NCBI GenBank assembly: GCA_016191235.1
Contig: JACPOZ010000017.1
Location: 1 to 64,000 of the forward strand
Length of the DNA: 64,000 nt
From: Gammaproteobacteria bacterium
GTDB taxonomy: Bacteria; Pseudomonadota; Gammaproteobacteria; Ga0077554; Ga007554
Direction of reading: 5' to 3'
The notes under the pieces are model-generated. The model was not told the origin of the DNA and made no database searches. It worked only from the letters and a program-made list of their open reading frames with translations. Positions 40,142 to 53,620 of the stretch are shown here, one piece after another. The position numbers were made by a program, and so were the translations under genes. The stretch's first letter is position 1. Each line of letters starts with the position of its first letter.

Positions 40142-40320
40142 TTATTGAACGACCCGCTAAAACAAAAAAAGGGCCAACGGCCCACTCCAAAAAAACCAGC
40201 ACTCTATCAGGGGCGATCATAACGGTTTGCCGCCGGCAAACCAACGGCCAAGAACACCACCTAACCGGTTACTGAAAACAAGCCGTACCGGCTTTTTCAG
40301 CAATATGCCACAGCTCGATA

Positions 40321-40348
40321 AAAAAAGCCCCGAATAACGGGGCTTTTT
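40321..40348 (-). terminator. Rho-independent terminator downstream of tRNA-fMet
   Basis: AAAAAAGCCCCGAATAACGGGGCTTTTTG. Confidence 0.85.
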
Positions 40349-40358
40349 GTTGTTATCT

Positions 40359-40435
40359 TGGTAGCGGGGGCAGGATTTGAACCTGCGACCTTCGGGTTAT
40401 GAGCCCGACGAGCTGCCAGACTGCTCCACCCCGCA
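40359..40435 (-). tRNA. metY: tRNA-fMet (anticodon CAT), CCA encoded
   Basis: TGCGGGGTGGAGCAGTCTGGCAGCTCGTCGGGCTCATAACCCGAAGGTCGCAGGTTCAAATCCTGCCCCCGCTACCA; 77 nt, three consecutive G:C pairs in the anticodon stem, mispaired 1:72; metY-rimP-nusA-infB synteny. Confidence 0.96.
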
Positions 40436-40529
40436 TCAACATTTACACATAGTACACGATCAGGGGGGCGCATTCAAGTGCCCATTGGAAATAAACCGCA
40501 ATCTGCGGCAGAAAATGCACGCGCCCACA

Positions 40530-40919
40530 TCAAGATGCGTCTTTGCCAAGCAGCGTAACAAACGCTATGGCGTAGTCTTGCTCATCCGCAATACTGAGAT
40601 GCCCCTCCCCCACGCCCATCTCACGCACCAACTCTTCCGCCCGTCCGCTGTATACAAGGAATGGTCTACCCTTTCCATTGTGGGCCACCCCGATATGGCA
40701 CAGACTCAACCCATCCCGGAAACCCGTGCCTAGTGCTTTGGCGGCAGCCTCTTTGGCGGCGAAACGTTTGGCGAGAAAATGGGCAGGGCGGCTGGTTGCG
40801 GAAAATTCACGGAACTCATCGTCGGTCAATATGCGGCGTGCGAACCTATCGCCGTAACGCTCCAGATTGGCGCGCATCCGGTCAACGCGGACGATGTCCG
40901 TGCCGATACCAAAAATCAC
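40530..40919 (-). CDS. acpS: Holo-ACP synthase
   Basis: [39 protein letters not shown]...[20 protein letters not shown]. Confidence 0.97.
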   Translation of the reverse strand: MIFGIGTDIVRVDRMRANLERYGDRFARRILTDDEFREFSATSRPAHFLAKRFAAKEAAAKALGTGFRDGLSLCHIGVAHNGKGRPFLVYSGRAEELVREMGVGEGHLSIADEQDYAIAFVTLLGKDAS

Positions 40920-41659
40920 GGCCGACGCGCCTCCAACATCAGCCGCTTCATCTCTCTAACGGCCTCTTGCAGGCCGGTAAACAAAGCGCGGGCGATAATG
41001 GCATGGCCGATATTCAACTCACGAACACCTTGCAGTGCAGCAATTGGGGAAATGTTCTGGTAGTTCAGGCCATGCCCGGCATTGACTTGCAGCCCCGCCT
41101 TGATACCCTGCTCTACCGCCGCGCCGATACGCTGCAATTCCCGCTCGCGCGCAATGTAATCCGTGGCATCGGCATAGTGGCCGGTGTGAATCTCAATCAC
41201 AGGGGCGCCTGCACGCGCGGCGGCATCCACCTGGCGGGCATCGGCGTCGATAAACAGCGAGACGCGGCAGCCTGCTTCGCGCAACCGCGCACAGGCATCG
41301 GTGATACGCGGCAGTTGCCCGGCCACATCCAGCCCGCCTTCCGTCGTCAATTCTTCGCGGCGCTCGGGCACCAGACAGCAGTCTTCGGGCTTGATGCGCT
41401 CGGCGATCCCAAGCATGGCGTCGGTAACCGCCATTTCCAGATTCATGCGGGTGAGCAGTATGTCCTTGAGCGACTCAACATCGCGCTCCTGAATGTGGCG
41501 GCGGTCCTCACGCAGGTGGAGCGTAATGCTATCCGCGCCCGCCTGCTCGGCCTCGATAGCTGCCTGGATGGGCTCGGGGTAACGGGTGCCACGAGCCTGA
41601 CGCAGTGTGGCAACGTGGTCGATATTGACCCCCAGCAAAATGTCCCAATATTGATTCAT
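40916..41659 (-). CDS. pdxJ: Pyridoxine 5'-phosphate synthase
   Basis: [54 protein letters not shown]. Confidence 0.97.
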   Translation of the reverse strand: MNQYWDILLGVNIDHVATLRQARGTRYPEPIQAAIEAEQAGADSITLHLREDRRHIQERDVESLKDILLTRMNLEMAVTDAMLGIAERIKPEDCCLVPERREELTTEGGLDVAGQLPRITDACARLREAGCRVSLFIDADARQVDAAARAGAPVIEIHTGHYADATDYIARERELQRIGAAVEQGIKAGLQVNAGHGLNYQNISPIAALQGVRELNIGHAIIARALFTGLQEAVREMKRLMLEARRP

Positions 41660-42423
41660 GTCAATCCACCTTTTAACTCACCATATAACTCACGGCTGCG
41701 CAGAGGTTTAGGCCCCAAATGAACCGCCAACGCCTCCCGCAACAATCGCTTGGCCTCACGCAAGACAGACGCATCACCCAGATCATTTTGCGCCAGGGCA
41801 ATCAAACTTCGCCCTTGAATCGATATACCCACGCCTTTTTCCACTTCTGGCGCGGCAAGTTGTATCGGCCCTTTCTCCAAATGATAGCGGTATTTCCCGT
41901 CCGCCTCGATGGAAGAGCCTGTAACTACATCATGATCCAGCACCAATCCGTAACCGACCTCTTGAAGCAGGTTTTTTTCAAAAGTGCGTAATGTCTGCTG
42001 TAGCTGAGCGTCGCCATCAGGCGGATTGCCATCCGCCTGCGCGGCCAAGCCATGCAACGCGGCATCATACATATGAAACAAGGCCGGATGAGGATCATGA
42101 CGATGCAGCAGGCGCAGCAGCAATTCATTGAGATAAAAACCGCTCAGCAGCGCGCGGCCGCCCAATACCGGAGCCAACCCATGCTCTTCAGCCGCGGCCA
42201 GCGTGACGAGATCACCCTTGCCAACCCATGAGATCAGCAGCGGACGAAACAGTTGCAGCAACCCCCGCATGCGCGATTTAGCCGCCCGCGCACCGCGCGC
42301 CACCAGCCCAATCCTGCCAAACTCGGGCGTGAACGCCTCGATCAGCAGGCTGGTGTCACGATAAGGTTTACTATGCAGCACATAGGCTGGTTGCAGGGAT
42401 ATTTGGCTTTTAGAGGGTGCCAT
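41656..42423 (-). CDS. recO: DNA repair protein RecO
   Basis: [50 protein letters not shown]. Confidence 0.96.
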   Translation of the reverse strand: MAPSKSQISLQPAYVLHSKPYRDTSLLIEAFTPEFGRIGLVARGARAAKSRMRGLLQLFRPLLISWVGKGDLVTLAAAEEHGLAPVLGGRALLSGFYLNELLLRLLHRHDPHPALFHMYDAALHGLAAQADGNPPDGDAQLQQTLRTFEKNLLQEVGYGLVLDHDVVTGSSIEADGKYRYHLEKGPIQLAAPEVEKGVGISIQGRSLIALAQNDLGDASVLREAKRLLREALAVHLGPKPLRSRELYGELKGGLT

Positions 42424-42496
42424 AAGTCAGAACGCGGGCCACCGTAATCACCATGAAGGCGGCAATGAGGGGACAATGCCACCGTGATCACGGCTG

Positions 42497-43414
42497 TTAT
42501 AAACCTTCATCGTAACCCAGGCTGCGCAACGCCCGCGCATCCTCGGACCATCCTTCCTTGATCTTGACCCACAAACGCAGGAAAACCTTACACCCGAAGA
42601 TCTTTTCCATATCCTGCCGGGCCTGCGTGCCTATCTCTTTCAGCACTGTGCCATCTTTGCCTATGACTATAGCCTTCTGTCCTGGGCGCTCCACCCAAAT
42701 GAGCGCATTGATATGTGCGACCTCATTCTGCATGGAAAATTTTTCGATTTCCACGGCTGCGGCATGAGGCAATTCCTGGCCCAGGCGGCGCATCAGCTTT
42801 TCCCGGATCAACTCGGCGGCAAGAAAACGTTCGCTGCGGTCGGTAACCTGGTCTTCAGGATAGAGCAGCGGCGCGATGGGCAGCAGGGCGATGATTTCCT
42901 TTTCCAGGGTTTCGATGTTGTTGCCGGATTTCGCGGACACCGGGATGATATGCGCAAACTCGCGGATCTCCGCCAATTTCTGAAAGTGCGGCAGCAGCGC
43001 GCCTTTATCCGTCACCTTGTCCAGCTTGTTGACCACCAGCACAACGGGCGTGGATACGGTTTTCAGGCGCTCAAGAATATCCTGGTCTTCATCAGTCCAG
43101 CGCAGGCCTTCGACGACCAGGATAATCGCATCAACATCCTGAATTGTCGCACCGGCAACACGGTTCATATAGCGGCTCATAGGACGCCCGGCCGCCCGGT
43201 GCAGGCCCGGCGTATCCACATAGACGACTTGCGCATCCTGGGTTGTCTTGATACCGAGAATGCGATGCCGGGTGGTCTGGGGGCGGTTCGAGGTGATGCT
43301 GATTTTCTGGCCGAGAATACGGTTAAGCAGAGTGGATTTGCCGACGTTGGGGCGGCCTATAATCGCGACGTGGCCGCAACGGAGCGTCGGCGCGTTACCT
43401 GAAGTTTGATCCAT
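42497..43414 (-). CDS. era: GTPase Era
   Basis: RCGHVAIIGRPNVGKSTLLNRILGQKISITSNRPQTTRHRILGI; start refined to 43414 (TAATG overlap with rnc). Confidence 0.97.
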   Translation of the reverse strand: MDQTSGNAPTLRCGHVAIIGRPNVGKSTLLNRILGQKISITSNRPQTTRHRILGIKTTQDAQVVYVDTPGLHRAAGRPMSRYMNRVAGATIQDVDAIILVVEGLRWTDEDQDILERLKTVSTPVVLVVNKLDKVTDKGALLPHFQKLAEIREFAHIIPVSAKSGNNIETLEKEIIALLPIAPLLYPEDQVTDRSERFLAAELIREKLMRRLGQELPHAAAVEIEKFSMQNEVAHINALIWVERPGQKAIVIGKDGTVLKEIGTQARQDMEKIFGCKVFLRLWVKIKEGWSEDARALRSLGYDEGL

Positions 43415-44136
43415 TATTCGCAACCCAAAAACTGCAGCGCCTGTTGCGCCGCGCTCTGCTCCGCCAGACGACGGCTCACGCCGCGCCCCTGGCAGGGAGA
43501 AATACCCTCCACAATGCACTCAACCTTGAACATCTGTTTGTGCGCCTCACCTTCAACGGCTAATACGTTATAAAACGGCAATGGCCTCTTTTGCGCCTGG
43601 AGATATTCCTGCAAACGGGTTTTTGGGTCCTTGGGATGGGTTTCCGGAGAGATGACGGCAAGGCGCTCCTTGTAGATGGCAAGCACCAGCGTGCGGCAGG
43701 CATCGAATCCACCATCCAGATAAACCGCACCGATCACGGACTCCAAGGTGCCCGCAAGAATGGATTCGCGGCGAAAACCGCCACTTTTCAGCTCCCCCGG
43801 CCCAAGCCTGAGGAAATTGCCGAGCTCGAATGCCGACGCCAGTATCGCAAGCGTGCTGCCCCTCACCAGATTGGCCCTGGCGCGGCTCAACTCGCCTTCG
43901 CTCGCGCCGGGGAAACGCTGGTAAAGCTCATCGGCGATCAGAAAATTCAGTATTGCGTCACCAAGAAACTCAAGCCGCTCATTATTGTTGCTGCCTACGC
44001 TGCGATGCGTGAGCGCACACTCCAATAAGTCGGGACGTGAAAACTGGTAGCCCAGTTTGCGGCTCAGGCTATCCAGGGAGGCATGAACAGCGCCCGCTGC
44101 AAAACCATACCCCTGATCATTTTCCCGCGCACTCAA
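43414..44136 (-). CDS. rnc: Ribonuclease III
   Basis: [50 protein letters not shown]. Confidence 0.97.
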   Translation of the reverse strand: MSARENDQGYGFAAGAVHASLDSLSRKLGYQFSRPDLLECALTHRSVGSNNNERLEFLGDAILNFLIADELYQRFPGASEGELSRARANLVRGSTLAILASAFELGNFLRLGPGELKSGGFRRESILAGTLESVIGAVYLDGGFDACRTLVLAIYKERLAVISPETHPKDPKTRLQEYLQAQKRPLPFYNVLAVEGEAHKQMFKVECIVEGISPCQGRGVSRRLAEQSAAQQALQFLGCE

Positions 44137-44513
44137 TGTGCGGCCACCTCAACCTTGTCATCCTTGAAATTGGCGACAATATCAATATTGGCAAGCATAG
44201 GCACGCGAGCCTCATAGCTGATCACAATGGATATCTTTCCATCTTCCTTGGAAATCTCGATGTTATCCTTGGTGACATGAGTCACATCGTTAATGCCCAA
44301 TCTTTTCATTATGATGTCCTCGATTTCCGCCGCGCTTTTGCTTGCAATGCCCGGCTCCTGGGCAAGGGACTTCAAAACGGAGGAGACCTCGAAATGCTCC
44401 AGGTACAAAGGCGTCAATTTCAAGGCGATAGCGGTAAAAAAGGCAATCATGCCCAGCAGCATCACAAAACCTATCGCCGTCATCCCCTGCTGCTTCTTGT
44501 TGTTTATTATCAT
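44133..44513 (-). CDS. DUF4845 domain protein
   Basis: Between rnc and lep[39 protein letters not shown]. Confidence 0.9.
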   Translation of the reverse strand: MIINNKKQQGMTAIGFVMLLGMIAFFTAIALKLTPLYLEHFEVSSVLKSLAQEPGIASKSAAEIEDIIMKRLGINDVTHVTKDNIEISKEDGKISIVISYEARVPMLANIDIVANFKDDKVEVAAH

Positions 44514-44538
44514 CACATGCTCCAGCTTAATTAAAGCC

Positions 44539-45443
44539 TTACTCAACTTTCCCGCCAATCCGGCCCCAGGCTATGCCACCGTTCGCCGAATCCCAGTTCA
44601 TCCATATCATAAAGGCCTTGCCGACCAGATTTTCTTCCGGCACAAAACCCCAGAACCGGCTGTCATTGCTGTTGTCACGATTGTCGCCCATCACGAAATA
44701 ATGCCCTGCGGGCACCTCAACATCACCTTCCATCGAAGGCTGGTTGGGGACAATGAGAATATCATGCTTCACGTTGCCCAACTGTTCCACACGCAGGTTG
44801 GCGCCTGACATGGACAGACCGGAACCCACGCCGGTATACGTCCCCGTCAGGGTCTGCTCGACAGGCTGGCCATTAACATAGAGCTTCTTTTGGTAATAAC
44901 CTATCTTGTCGCCCGGCAGCCCGATCACACGCTTGATGTAATCCACGGAAGGGTCCTTGGGGTAGCGAAACACCACGACGTCACCGCGCTGTGGCTCCCC
45001 AATCCCGACAACTTTTTTGTTAAGCACCGGTAGCCGGATACCATAGGTGTATTTGTTCACCAGAATAAAATCGCCCACCAGCAGGGTCGGCATCATGGAC
45101 CCCGACGGAATACGGAATGGCTCTACAAGAAACGAGCGCAGCAGTAGCACGATCAGGATGATCGGAAAGAAAGAACGCGCGTATTCCACCAGCACCGGCT
45201 CTTTGGCGACACCATTAATCGCATCTTTCGTCAACCTGCCTTCCGACGTTTTAATTACCTCATCGAGATAGGCCGGCTCAGTGACCAGGCGCTTTACAGC
45301 CGCCTCATCCATCGGCGCACCCGTGGATTCCAGATATTGCGCCAATGCCCGCCGCCGCTTGGGCGCTCCCGTGGCGGCATCCACCGCCCAAATCGCGCCG
45401 GTCACAAATACTGCCAGCGTCATAATGGCTGGAAAATCGAAGT

Positions 45444-45447
<4 letters not shown>
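44539..45447 (-). CDS. lepB: Signal peptidase I
   Basis: [38 protein letters not shown]...[25 protein letters not shown]. Confidence 0.97.
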
Positions 45448-47240
<1,793 letters not shown>

Positions 47241-47369
47241 GTAGTGGGAGCCGGGAAGGAGGAAGAAAAACGGTTGTTAACCCCGGATTTTATACTTTTT
47301 CTGGGTGCGCTTACATCCCTATGGCTAAAATTGGTTAAAGGGGCGGGCCGAAACCCGCCCCTGCATCAC

Positions 47370-48884
47370 TTATTTCTTGGCCTCGGGAATCTTCAATGCC
47401 AGCCAGATCGGATCGCCACGGCGCTGCACCAGCAGCGGGACGGCCTTACCCACCGGCAGTTCAGCGGACAGTTTCTTGAAATGCGCCGGGCTTTCCACCT
47501 TGACGCCATTCAGCATGAGAATAACATCGCCGCTGCGCACGCCCGCCTTCTGTGCCGGGCCGTCCTTGATGCGCTGCACCACCACACCGCCCTTGGTCTC
47601 ACCTTCCATATCCTTGCGCTGTTCAGGAGTAAGATCGGCCACTGCAATCGCCAGGCGCTTATCGAGAACACTTCCTTCAGGAGCCGTCGCGCTGGAGGTC
47701 TTGACCTCGTCATCCTCTGCCGGAAGTTCACCGATGGCAACATTCAACACCAGCGGCTTGCGGTCGCGGATGATCTTGACCGGCACTTTTTGGCCAATCT
47801 TGCTGCTGCCCACCAAGGGTGGGAGCGCGGAGGAGCTGTCTACCTCCTTTCCATCAAACTCGACGATGACATCACCGACTTGCAAACCAGCCTTCTGCGC
47901 CGGGCTATCAGGCAGAATCCGCGCCGCCAGTGCCCCGCTGGGGGTTTTCATGCCGAAGGATTCCGCCAGCTCACGGGTGACATCCTGCACCAACACACCC
48001 AGCCAGCCACGCGTGACGCGTCCGCTGGCTTTCAGTTGGTCGACCACGTTCACTGCCAGATCAATCGGGATGGCGAACGACAGACCCATATAGCCGCCAG
48101 TGCGGCTGTAGATCTGGGAATTGACCCCCACCACTTCGCCATCGAGATTAAACAGCGGCCCGCCCGAATTACCGGGATTAATCGCCACATCGGTTTGTAT
48201 GAAGGGCACGTAGTTCTCGCTGGGCAGGCTGCGGCCCACAGCGCTGACGATGCCGGCCGTCACGGTATGATCGAAATCAAAAGGCGAACCGATGGCCAGC
48301 ACCCATTCGCCAGCCTTTAGCTCCCTGGATTTGCCGATTTTCACCACCGGCAGGTTATCCGCCTCGACCTTCAGCACAGCGACGTCGCTACGCTTGTCTG
48401 TTCCAACCAGCTTCGCGACCAGCTCGCGCTTGTCGCTGAGACGCACGATAATTTCATCGGCATCCTTGATGACATGGTTATTGGTCAGCACATAGCCGTC
48501 GGGGGAGATAATAAAGCCGGAGCCGAGCGATTTCCCGTTAAAATCGTCCGGCGTATCCTGACCATCGGGGTCGCCGCCATCCTTTTTATCATCAAAAAAG
48601 CGCCGGAAAAAATCGTCGAAGGGTACGCCTTCCGGAGGGACGCCATGGGGTATCTTGCCGTGCGGCCCCTTCGGGCGGCCAGGCTGAACCTTTTGTGTGG
48701 TGCTGATATTCACCACCGCAGGGCTAGCCGTCTCAACGATTCTGGTGAAGTCCGGTAGATCCCTGGCCTGGCTGGAGGCCACGGGAAGCATTAACAGCAG
48801 CATGGAGAACAACAGGCCAAGCCTGCCGCCCATCACCGGCTTCGTTGCAAAAACTGACATGCTATGTGCCATGATGTCCCTCAT
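47370..48884 (-). CDS. Do/DegQ/MucD-family periplasmic serine protease
   Basis: Trypsin-like GNSGGPLFNLDGEVVGVNSQIYSRTGGYMGLSFAIP plus two PDZ domains; in the rpoE-rse cluster. Confidence 0.96.
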   Translation of the reverse strand: MRDIMAHSMSVFATKPVMGGRLGLLFSMLLLMLPVASSQARDLPDFTRIVETASPAVVNISTTQKVQPGRPKGPHGKIPHGVPPEGVPFDDFFRRFFDDKKDGGDPDGQDTPDDFNGKSLGSGFIISPDGYVLTNNHVIKDADEIIVRLSDKRELVAKLVGTDKRSDVAVLKVEADNLPVVKIGKSRELKAGEWVLAIGSPFDFDHTVTAGIVSAVGRSLPSENYVPFIQTDVAINPGNSGGPLFNLDGEVVGVNSQIYSRTGGYMGLSFAIPIDLAVNVVDQLKASGRVTRGWLGVLVQDVTRELAESFGMKTPSGALAARILPDSPAQKAGLQVGDVIVEFDGKEVDSSSALPPLVGSSKIGQKVPVKIIRDRKPLVLNVAIGELPAEDDEVKTSSATAPEGSVLDKRLAIAVADLTPEQRKDMEGETKGGVVVQRIKDGPAQKAGVRSGDVILMLNGVKVESPAHFKKLSAELPVGKAVPLLVQRRGDPIWLALKIPEAKK

Positions 48885-48917
48885 TTTGAACGTACTCCAT
48901 CAAGCCTGAAAACCCGC

Positions 48918-49415
48918 TTAAACTTCACTCTGCATACCTTGCAAAAACTCGACACGTGACGCAGAACCCTCTGCTTTGCGCAGCATCACGGGCTGATAAC
49001 GGCCATCATAACTGATCTTTCCCGCATACCGGCTTACCCAAAAAAAACCGCCTGCCAGACCAAACAGGCCAGACACAACACTGATTATCTCGGATGTGGT
49101 GATTTGCATTTGATTATTCAAGGCATCGCCCAATCCGGCGAATACCAGCAGAAGGACAACCGGAATCGCGTACATCGCTAACGAGCCGCGCACCAGTGCA
49201 TTTTCCTCAATGCCAATCACCACCTCATCACCGGCTTTCGCGGCGATGGCATTCAACACCCTGAGTCGGCTATATTTCACCCCAACCACTTTCGCCAGCG
49301 CGGTGGTGCCGCATCCTTTATTGGCGGCGCAACTGCCGCATACGCTGTTGCGGCGCGTCTCCACCCACGCGACATCACCCTCAACAGCCACTACGCGCGC
49401 GCTTTCCTCGATCAT
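48918..49415 (-). CDS. rseC: SoxR-reducing system / sigma-E regulator RseC
   Basis: MIEESARVVAVEGDVAWVETRRNSVCGSCAANKGCGTTAL. Confidence 0.94.
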   Translation of the reverse strand: MIEESARVVAVEGDVAWVETRRNSVCGSCAANKGCGTTALAKVVGVKYSRLRVLNAIAAKAGDEVVIGIEENALVRGSLAMYAIPVVLLLVFAGLGDALNNQMQITTSEIISVVSGLFGLAGGFFWVSRYAGKISYDGRYQPVMLRKAEGSASRVEFLQGMQSEV

Positions 49416-50491
49416 TTCGCGGCCCCTGGGTTGTGATGCTTTATCGATTTACCTATCATTTCCACCGTCGCCACCGGCACCTCGCCCACCACCGTCACCT
49501 GATAATCATTGATGCGGGTGCCATAGGCATTCGCCACCCCCATGCGCGAAACACCCACAAAGGGTGAGGCATGGTGAGAATTGTTCTTTTCTATGAATAC
49601 GGAAACCGACGCCAAACCGTCCGTGAACACCATATGATTCATGAACGCCTGGCTATGCGGCACCTGATGCCGGTAATGCTCGGCCAGAACAAAGCCTCCC
49701 GGCATCCGGCCCACCCGCCAGCCTTCGCCACCGGCCAACGGCTGCGATACCTGCGACCCATCCGGGTGGATGCTGGCGGGTTCACCATGCCTGGCGGGCT
49801 CGCGCATGGCGGGAGGCACCTTATCAAGCAGATCGAAGCTAATAAACATCACCTGCTCAATCGGAGCACCTTCTTCATTCAAAAGATCGGACTGCAGCAT
49901 GGTTCCCGTCTGCTGGTCCAGCGAGACGCGATAGCCATAGCGATACGCATCCTTGGGGACAATATTGACAATACGCACCAGACGGTTCGCCGTCCTGCTC
50001 TCGCCGCCCAGGGAAAAACCATAATATTTCTCGATTTGATCGATTTGCTCCGGCGTCTTCGACGCCAACGACCGCGCGCCCCCCCGCTTCTCAATCACAA
50101 CCGATTTCTTATCCATCGTGATACGGGCGACACCCCTGTCGCGGACAATTTCCCGCACCGGGCCGTTCAGCGAACTCAATCTTTCGCGCTCGCCATTCTC
50201 ATCGGCAACGTGAACAATCTTCATTGCCGTCACTTGATCGCCACGCCGGTAAACAAACGTACCTTCGAAATTGATCTTTTGACTGGAATGGGACATTTTA
50301 TCCAGCCATTGGCGCACTTCCGCCGCAGTATCTCCGGCACGCGCAGGGGATGTAGTGACCACAAGCAGCAGCACCGCACCCCAAAGATACGCTACAGTTC
50401 TGGATAACCAACAGACAAAGAAAAAGGAAGGCCGCGCGCGCCCCCGCTCAGGCAGAGATACTCTCATCCGCTGGCCTCTAGGTATTTTCAT
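49412..50491 (-). CDS. rseB: Sigma-E regulatory protein RseB/MucB
   Basis: WLDKMSHSSQKINFEGTFVYRRGDQVTAMKIVHVADENGERERLSSLNGPVREIVRD. Confidence 0.95.
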   Translation of the reverse strand: MKIPRGQRMRVSLPERGRARPSFFFVCWLSRTVAYLWGAVLLLVVTTSPARAGDTAAEVRQWLDKMSHSSQKINFEGTFVYRRGDQVTAMKIVHVADENGERERLSSLNGPVREIVRDRGVARITMDKKSVVIEKRGGARSLASKTPEQIDQIEKYYGFSLGGESRTANRLVRIVNIVPKDAYRYGYRVSLDQQTGTMLQSDLLNEEGAPIEQVMFISFDLLDKVPPAMREPARHGEPASIHPDGSQVSQPLAGGEGWRVGRMPGGFVLAEHYRHQVPHSQAFMNHMVFTDGLASVSVFIEKNNSHHASPFVGVSRMGVANAYGTRINDYQVTVVGEVPVATVEMIGKSIKHHNPGAAK

Positions 50492-51063
50492 TCATTTGGG
50501 TTATAGCCTACTATCCTTGCAGATGGCAGCATTTCTCCCTGCATCACGGTGGAATATTGACTGTGATTGACCAGATAATCATTGAGTCTGGATTGTGTGG
50601 CAACCTCATCAACTACCAGCGGGGCCACTGACACCGACGGGCGATTGACACTTTGCATCTGCGCAGGAATCGCGGCCATCGTTTGCACGGCAGGGGTTAC
50701 GTCTCCACCCATATCAAAACTCACCACAGCCACCGCCGCCACGGAAGCAGCTATAGCCAGTCCAGCAAGGGGCTTGAGGAAGAAGGGAGCGGGTTTGTTT
50801 TTTTGCCGGGGAACAAAAGGAACAACTGAGGGAAGAGGCTGGGAAGTTTCGCTTTCTATCGCTGCCGAAACCCGGCTGGCGAGGTCATGCCGAACAACAG
50901 AGGGGAGATTATTTCTGAGAGCGTCGCCAATCAGATGGTAACGTTCCCAGCATTGCCTCAATTCCGCGCTCTGCTTCAAGTCGTGGATAACATCCTGAGC
51001 GTCGCGCCCCGCCAGATCGCCATCCATCAGCGCCGAGATCTTTTCGTTGAGTTTTTCTGTCAT
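50488..51063 (-). CDS. rseA: Anti-sigma-E factor RseA/MucA
   Basis: MTEKLNEKISALMDGDLAGRDAQDVIHDLKQSAELRQCWERYHLIGDALRNNLPSVV. Confidence 0.95.
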   Translation of the reverse strand: MTEKLNEKISALMDGDLAGRDAQDVIHDLKQSAELRQCWERYHLIGDALRNNLPSVVRHDLASRVSAAIESETSQPLPSVVPFVPRQKNKPAPFFLKPLAGLAIAASVAAVAVVSFDMGGDVTPAVQTMAAIPAQMQSVNRPSVSVAPLVVDEVATQSRLNDYLVNHSQYSTVMQGEMLPSARIVGYNPNE

Positions 51064-51075
51064 ATGCCTCACCTG

Positions 51076-51654
51076 TTACGACTCGAGCAGCGGCTGGAGC
51101 CTGCTATTTATTACTTCACGAGCCCGGAAGATCCGGGAACGCACAGTTCCCACCGGGCACGCCATCGCCTCGGCGATCTCTTCGTAACTCAAACCCTCCA
51201 GCTCACGCAAGGTTATCGCCGTGCGTAAATCTTCGGGTAACTGCTCTATCGCCTCAAAAATCGTCTTTTCAATCTCATCCCGGAGCAGAAGATGCTCCGG
51301 TGTCGCTATTTCTTTAAGCTCCGAATCGCCCTCGTAAAGCTCGGCGTCCTCGATCTCCACATCGGCGCCGGGTGGCCTGCGCCCTTGGGCGATCAGATAA
51401 TTCTTTGCCGTATTGATGGCTATCCGGTACAGCCAGGTATAAAAGGCACTTTCGCCGCGAAAGCTCGGCAGTGCCCGGTACGCCTTCAGGAACGCCTCTT
51501 GGGACACATCAAATACTTCACTTGAATCACGGACATAGCGGGATATCAGCTTGACAATTTTATGCTGATATTTGAGCACAAGAATGTCAAACGCCTTCTT
51601 GTCGCCACGCTGCACAAGCTCAACCAGCCGCTGATCGGTACTTTCTTCGCCCAT
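51076..51654 (-). CDS. rpoE: RNA polymerase sigma-E factor
   Basis: DQRLVELVQRGDKKAFDILVLKYQHKIVKLISRYVRDSSEVFDVSQEAFLKAYRALPSFRGESAFYTWLYRIAINTAKNYL. Confidence 0.97.
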   Translation of the reverse strand: MGEESTDQRLVELVQRGDKKAFDILVLKYQHKIVKLISRYVRDSSEVFDVSQEAFLKAYRALPSFRGESAFYTWLYRIAINTAKNYLIAQGRRPPGADVEIEDAELYEGDSELKEIATPEHLLLRDEIEKTIFEAIEQLPEDLRTAITLRELEGLSYEEIAEAMACPVGTVRSRIFRAREVINSRLQPLLES

Positions 51655-51904
51655 CCGGGCACGTCCCCTTACGGCTTGAGCAATTCCATATGCTCATTTC
51701 CGTAGACAATTAAGGTTTTATAGAGTTCGCCCAAAGGCGCCATTTATTATATTCTTGCACTCACTTGTTGTGGCGCACGCACACTCCTCACCAAAACACT
51801 GTAGAAACGGCACCGATCCTGGTAGACAGCAGAAAACCGGAAAAGAGCCGCTCTGGCTGAAAAATTTTCAGCGTTCGCATAGCCAGTGATTATGCACACA
51901 AACC

Positions 51905-53575
51905 ATGAGATCGCCAACCTTGCCTATGCAAAAGAATCAAAATCAAGATAACTATGATGTGCTTATTATCGGCGGCGGCGCCGCCGGATTAAGTCTGGCA
52001 CTGCATCTGGCGCCACAGGCGCGCATCGCGCTCGTCACCAAAGGCCCGCTCACCGAGGGCGCCACGCTGTATGCCCAGGGCGGCATCTCGGCAGTACTGG
52101 ACAAGAGCGACTCCATAGCATCGCATGTCAAGGACACGCTGGACGCCGGCGCGGGACTCTGCGATGAAAACGTAGCCCGATTTGTCGTCGAACATGGCAG
52201 AGAGGCCGTCCAGTGGCTGATCGACCACGGCGTTCCATTTACCCAACAGACACTCCCCGACGGCACCATCGACTACCACCTGACGCGCGAAGGCGGGCAC
52301 AGCCACCGACGCGTCATACATGCGGCGGACGCCACAGGCCGGGCGGTGGAAACCACCCTGGAGCAACAGGTCCGGCACCACGCCAATATCAGCCTCTTCG
52401 AACACCATATCGCCATCGACCTGATCACCGGGAGCAAGCTGGGACTCGATACCGAACGCTGCCTGGGCGCTTATATCCTGGACCGTACCGCCCATCACAT
52501 TCACGCCTTGAGCGCCCGTTTCGTAGTGCTGGCCACCGGTGGAGCCGGCAAAGTCTATCTCTACACCAGCAACCCCGATGTCGCCACTGGCGACGGCATC
52601 GCCATGGCGTGGCGCGCGGGGTGCCGGGTGGCAAACATGGAGTTCATTCAATTCCATCCCACCTGCCTGTACCATCCCAAAGCGAAGTCCTTCTTGATCA
52701 CCGAAGCGGTGCGCGGCGAGGGTGGACGGCTGTTGCTGCCTGACGGCACACCCTTCATGCACAAGTTCGACGCGCGGGGCGAACTCGCCCCGCGCGATAT
52801 CGTGGCGCGCGCCATCGACTACGAAATGAAACGGGTGGGCTGCGAATATGTCCTGCTCGATATCAGCCATAAGCCAGCAGACTTTATCAAGCGCCACTTC
52901 CCCACCGTCTATGCGCGCTGCCTGGAACTCGGCTATGACATGACCAAAGAACCCATCCCCGTCGTCCCCGCCGCCCACTATACCTGCGGCGGCATCATAA
53001 CCGACATGCTCGGGCAAACCGACGTAAAGGGCCTCTACGCCATCGGCGAGACCGCCTTCACCGGCTTGCACGGCGCCAACCGCATGGCCAGCAATTCCCT
53101 GCTGGAATGCCTGGTGTTCGCCAAGGCGGCGAGCGAAGACATAGCAGCCCAATTGGCCACAGCGCCTCTCTCGCCGCCGCTCCCCGCATGGGACGAAAGC
53201 CGCGTCACCGATTCAGACGAAGAGGTAGTGGTGGCGCACAACTGGGACGAGCTGCGACGCTTCATGTGGGATTACGTTGGCGTAGTACGCACCAACAAAC
53301 GCCTGGAACGCGCCAAGCGCCGCGTCGATCTGCTGCTCCACGAAATCGCCGAATACTACACCAATTTCCGCGTCACCAATGACCTTATCGAACTGCGCAA
53401 CCTGGCACTCGTGGCCGACTTGATCATCCGCTCAGCCATGCTGCGCAAGGAAAGCCGGGGATTGCACTACACACTGGACTATCCCGCGCCGGACACCAGA
53501 AAGCCGCCAGCCAATACGGTGTTGGCGCCGGAAAATTATAGGGGTGAACGAGAGAAAAGGGGGGAACACCCCTGA
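51905..53575 (+). CDS. nadB: L-aspartate oxidase
   Basis: [21 protein letters not shown]...[38 protein letters not shown]. Confidence 0.97.
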   Translation: MRSPTLPMQKNQNQDNYDVLIIGGGAAGLSLALHLAPQARIALVTKGPLTEGATLYAQGGISAVLDKSDSIASHVKDTLDAGAGLCDENVARFVVEHGREAVQWLIDHGVPFTQQTLPDGTIDYHLTREGGHSHRRVIHAADATGRAVETTLEQQVRHHANISLFEHHIAIDLITGSKLGLDTERCLGAYILDRTAHHIHALSARFVVLATGGAGKVYLYTSNPDVATGDGIAMAWRAGCRVANMEFIQFHPTCLYHPKAKSFLITEAVRGEGGRLLLPDGTPFMHKFDARGELAPRDIVARAIDYEMKRVGCEYVLLDISHKPADFIKRHFPTVYARCLELGYDMTKEPIPVVPAAHYTCGGIITDMLGQTDVKGLYAIGETAFTGLHGANRMASNSLLECLVFAKAASEDIAAQLATAPLSPPLPAWDESRVTDSDEEVVVAHNWDELRRFMWDYVGVVRTNKRLERAKRRVDLLLHEIAEYYTNFRVTNDLIELRNLALVADLIIRSAMLRKESRGLHYTLDYPAPDTRKPPANTVLAPENYRGEREKRGEHP

Positions 53576-53620
53576 CAAACAAAGGAAACTTGCTCAACCT
53601 TTGCCCCTTATCCCTTGCCG

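Noticed and set aside
47338-47361. GGGGCGGGCCGAAACCCGCCCC hairpin downstream of the degQ-like gene as a terminator
   Set aside because: Stem is strong but the following tract is only TTTAACC, so termination is uncertain.
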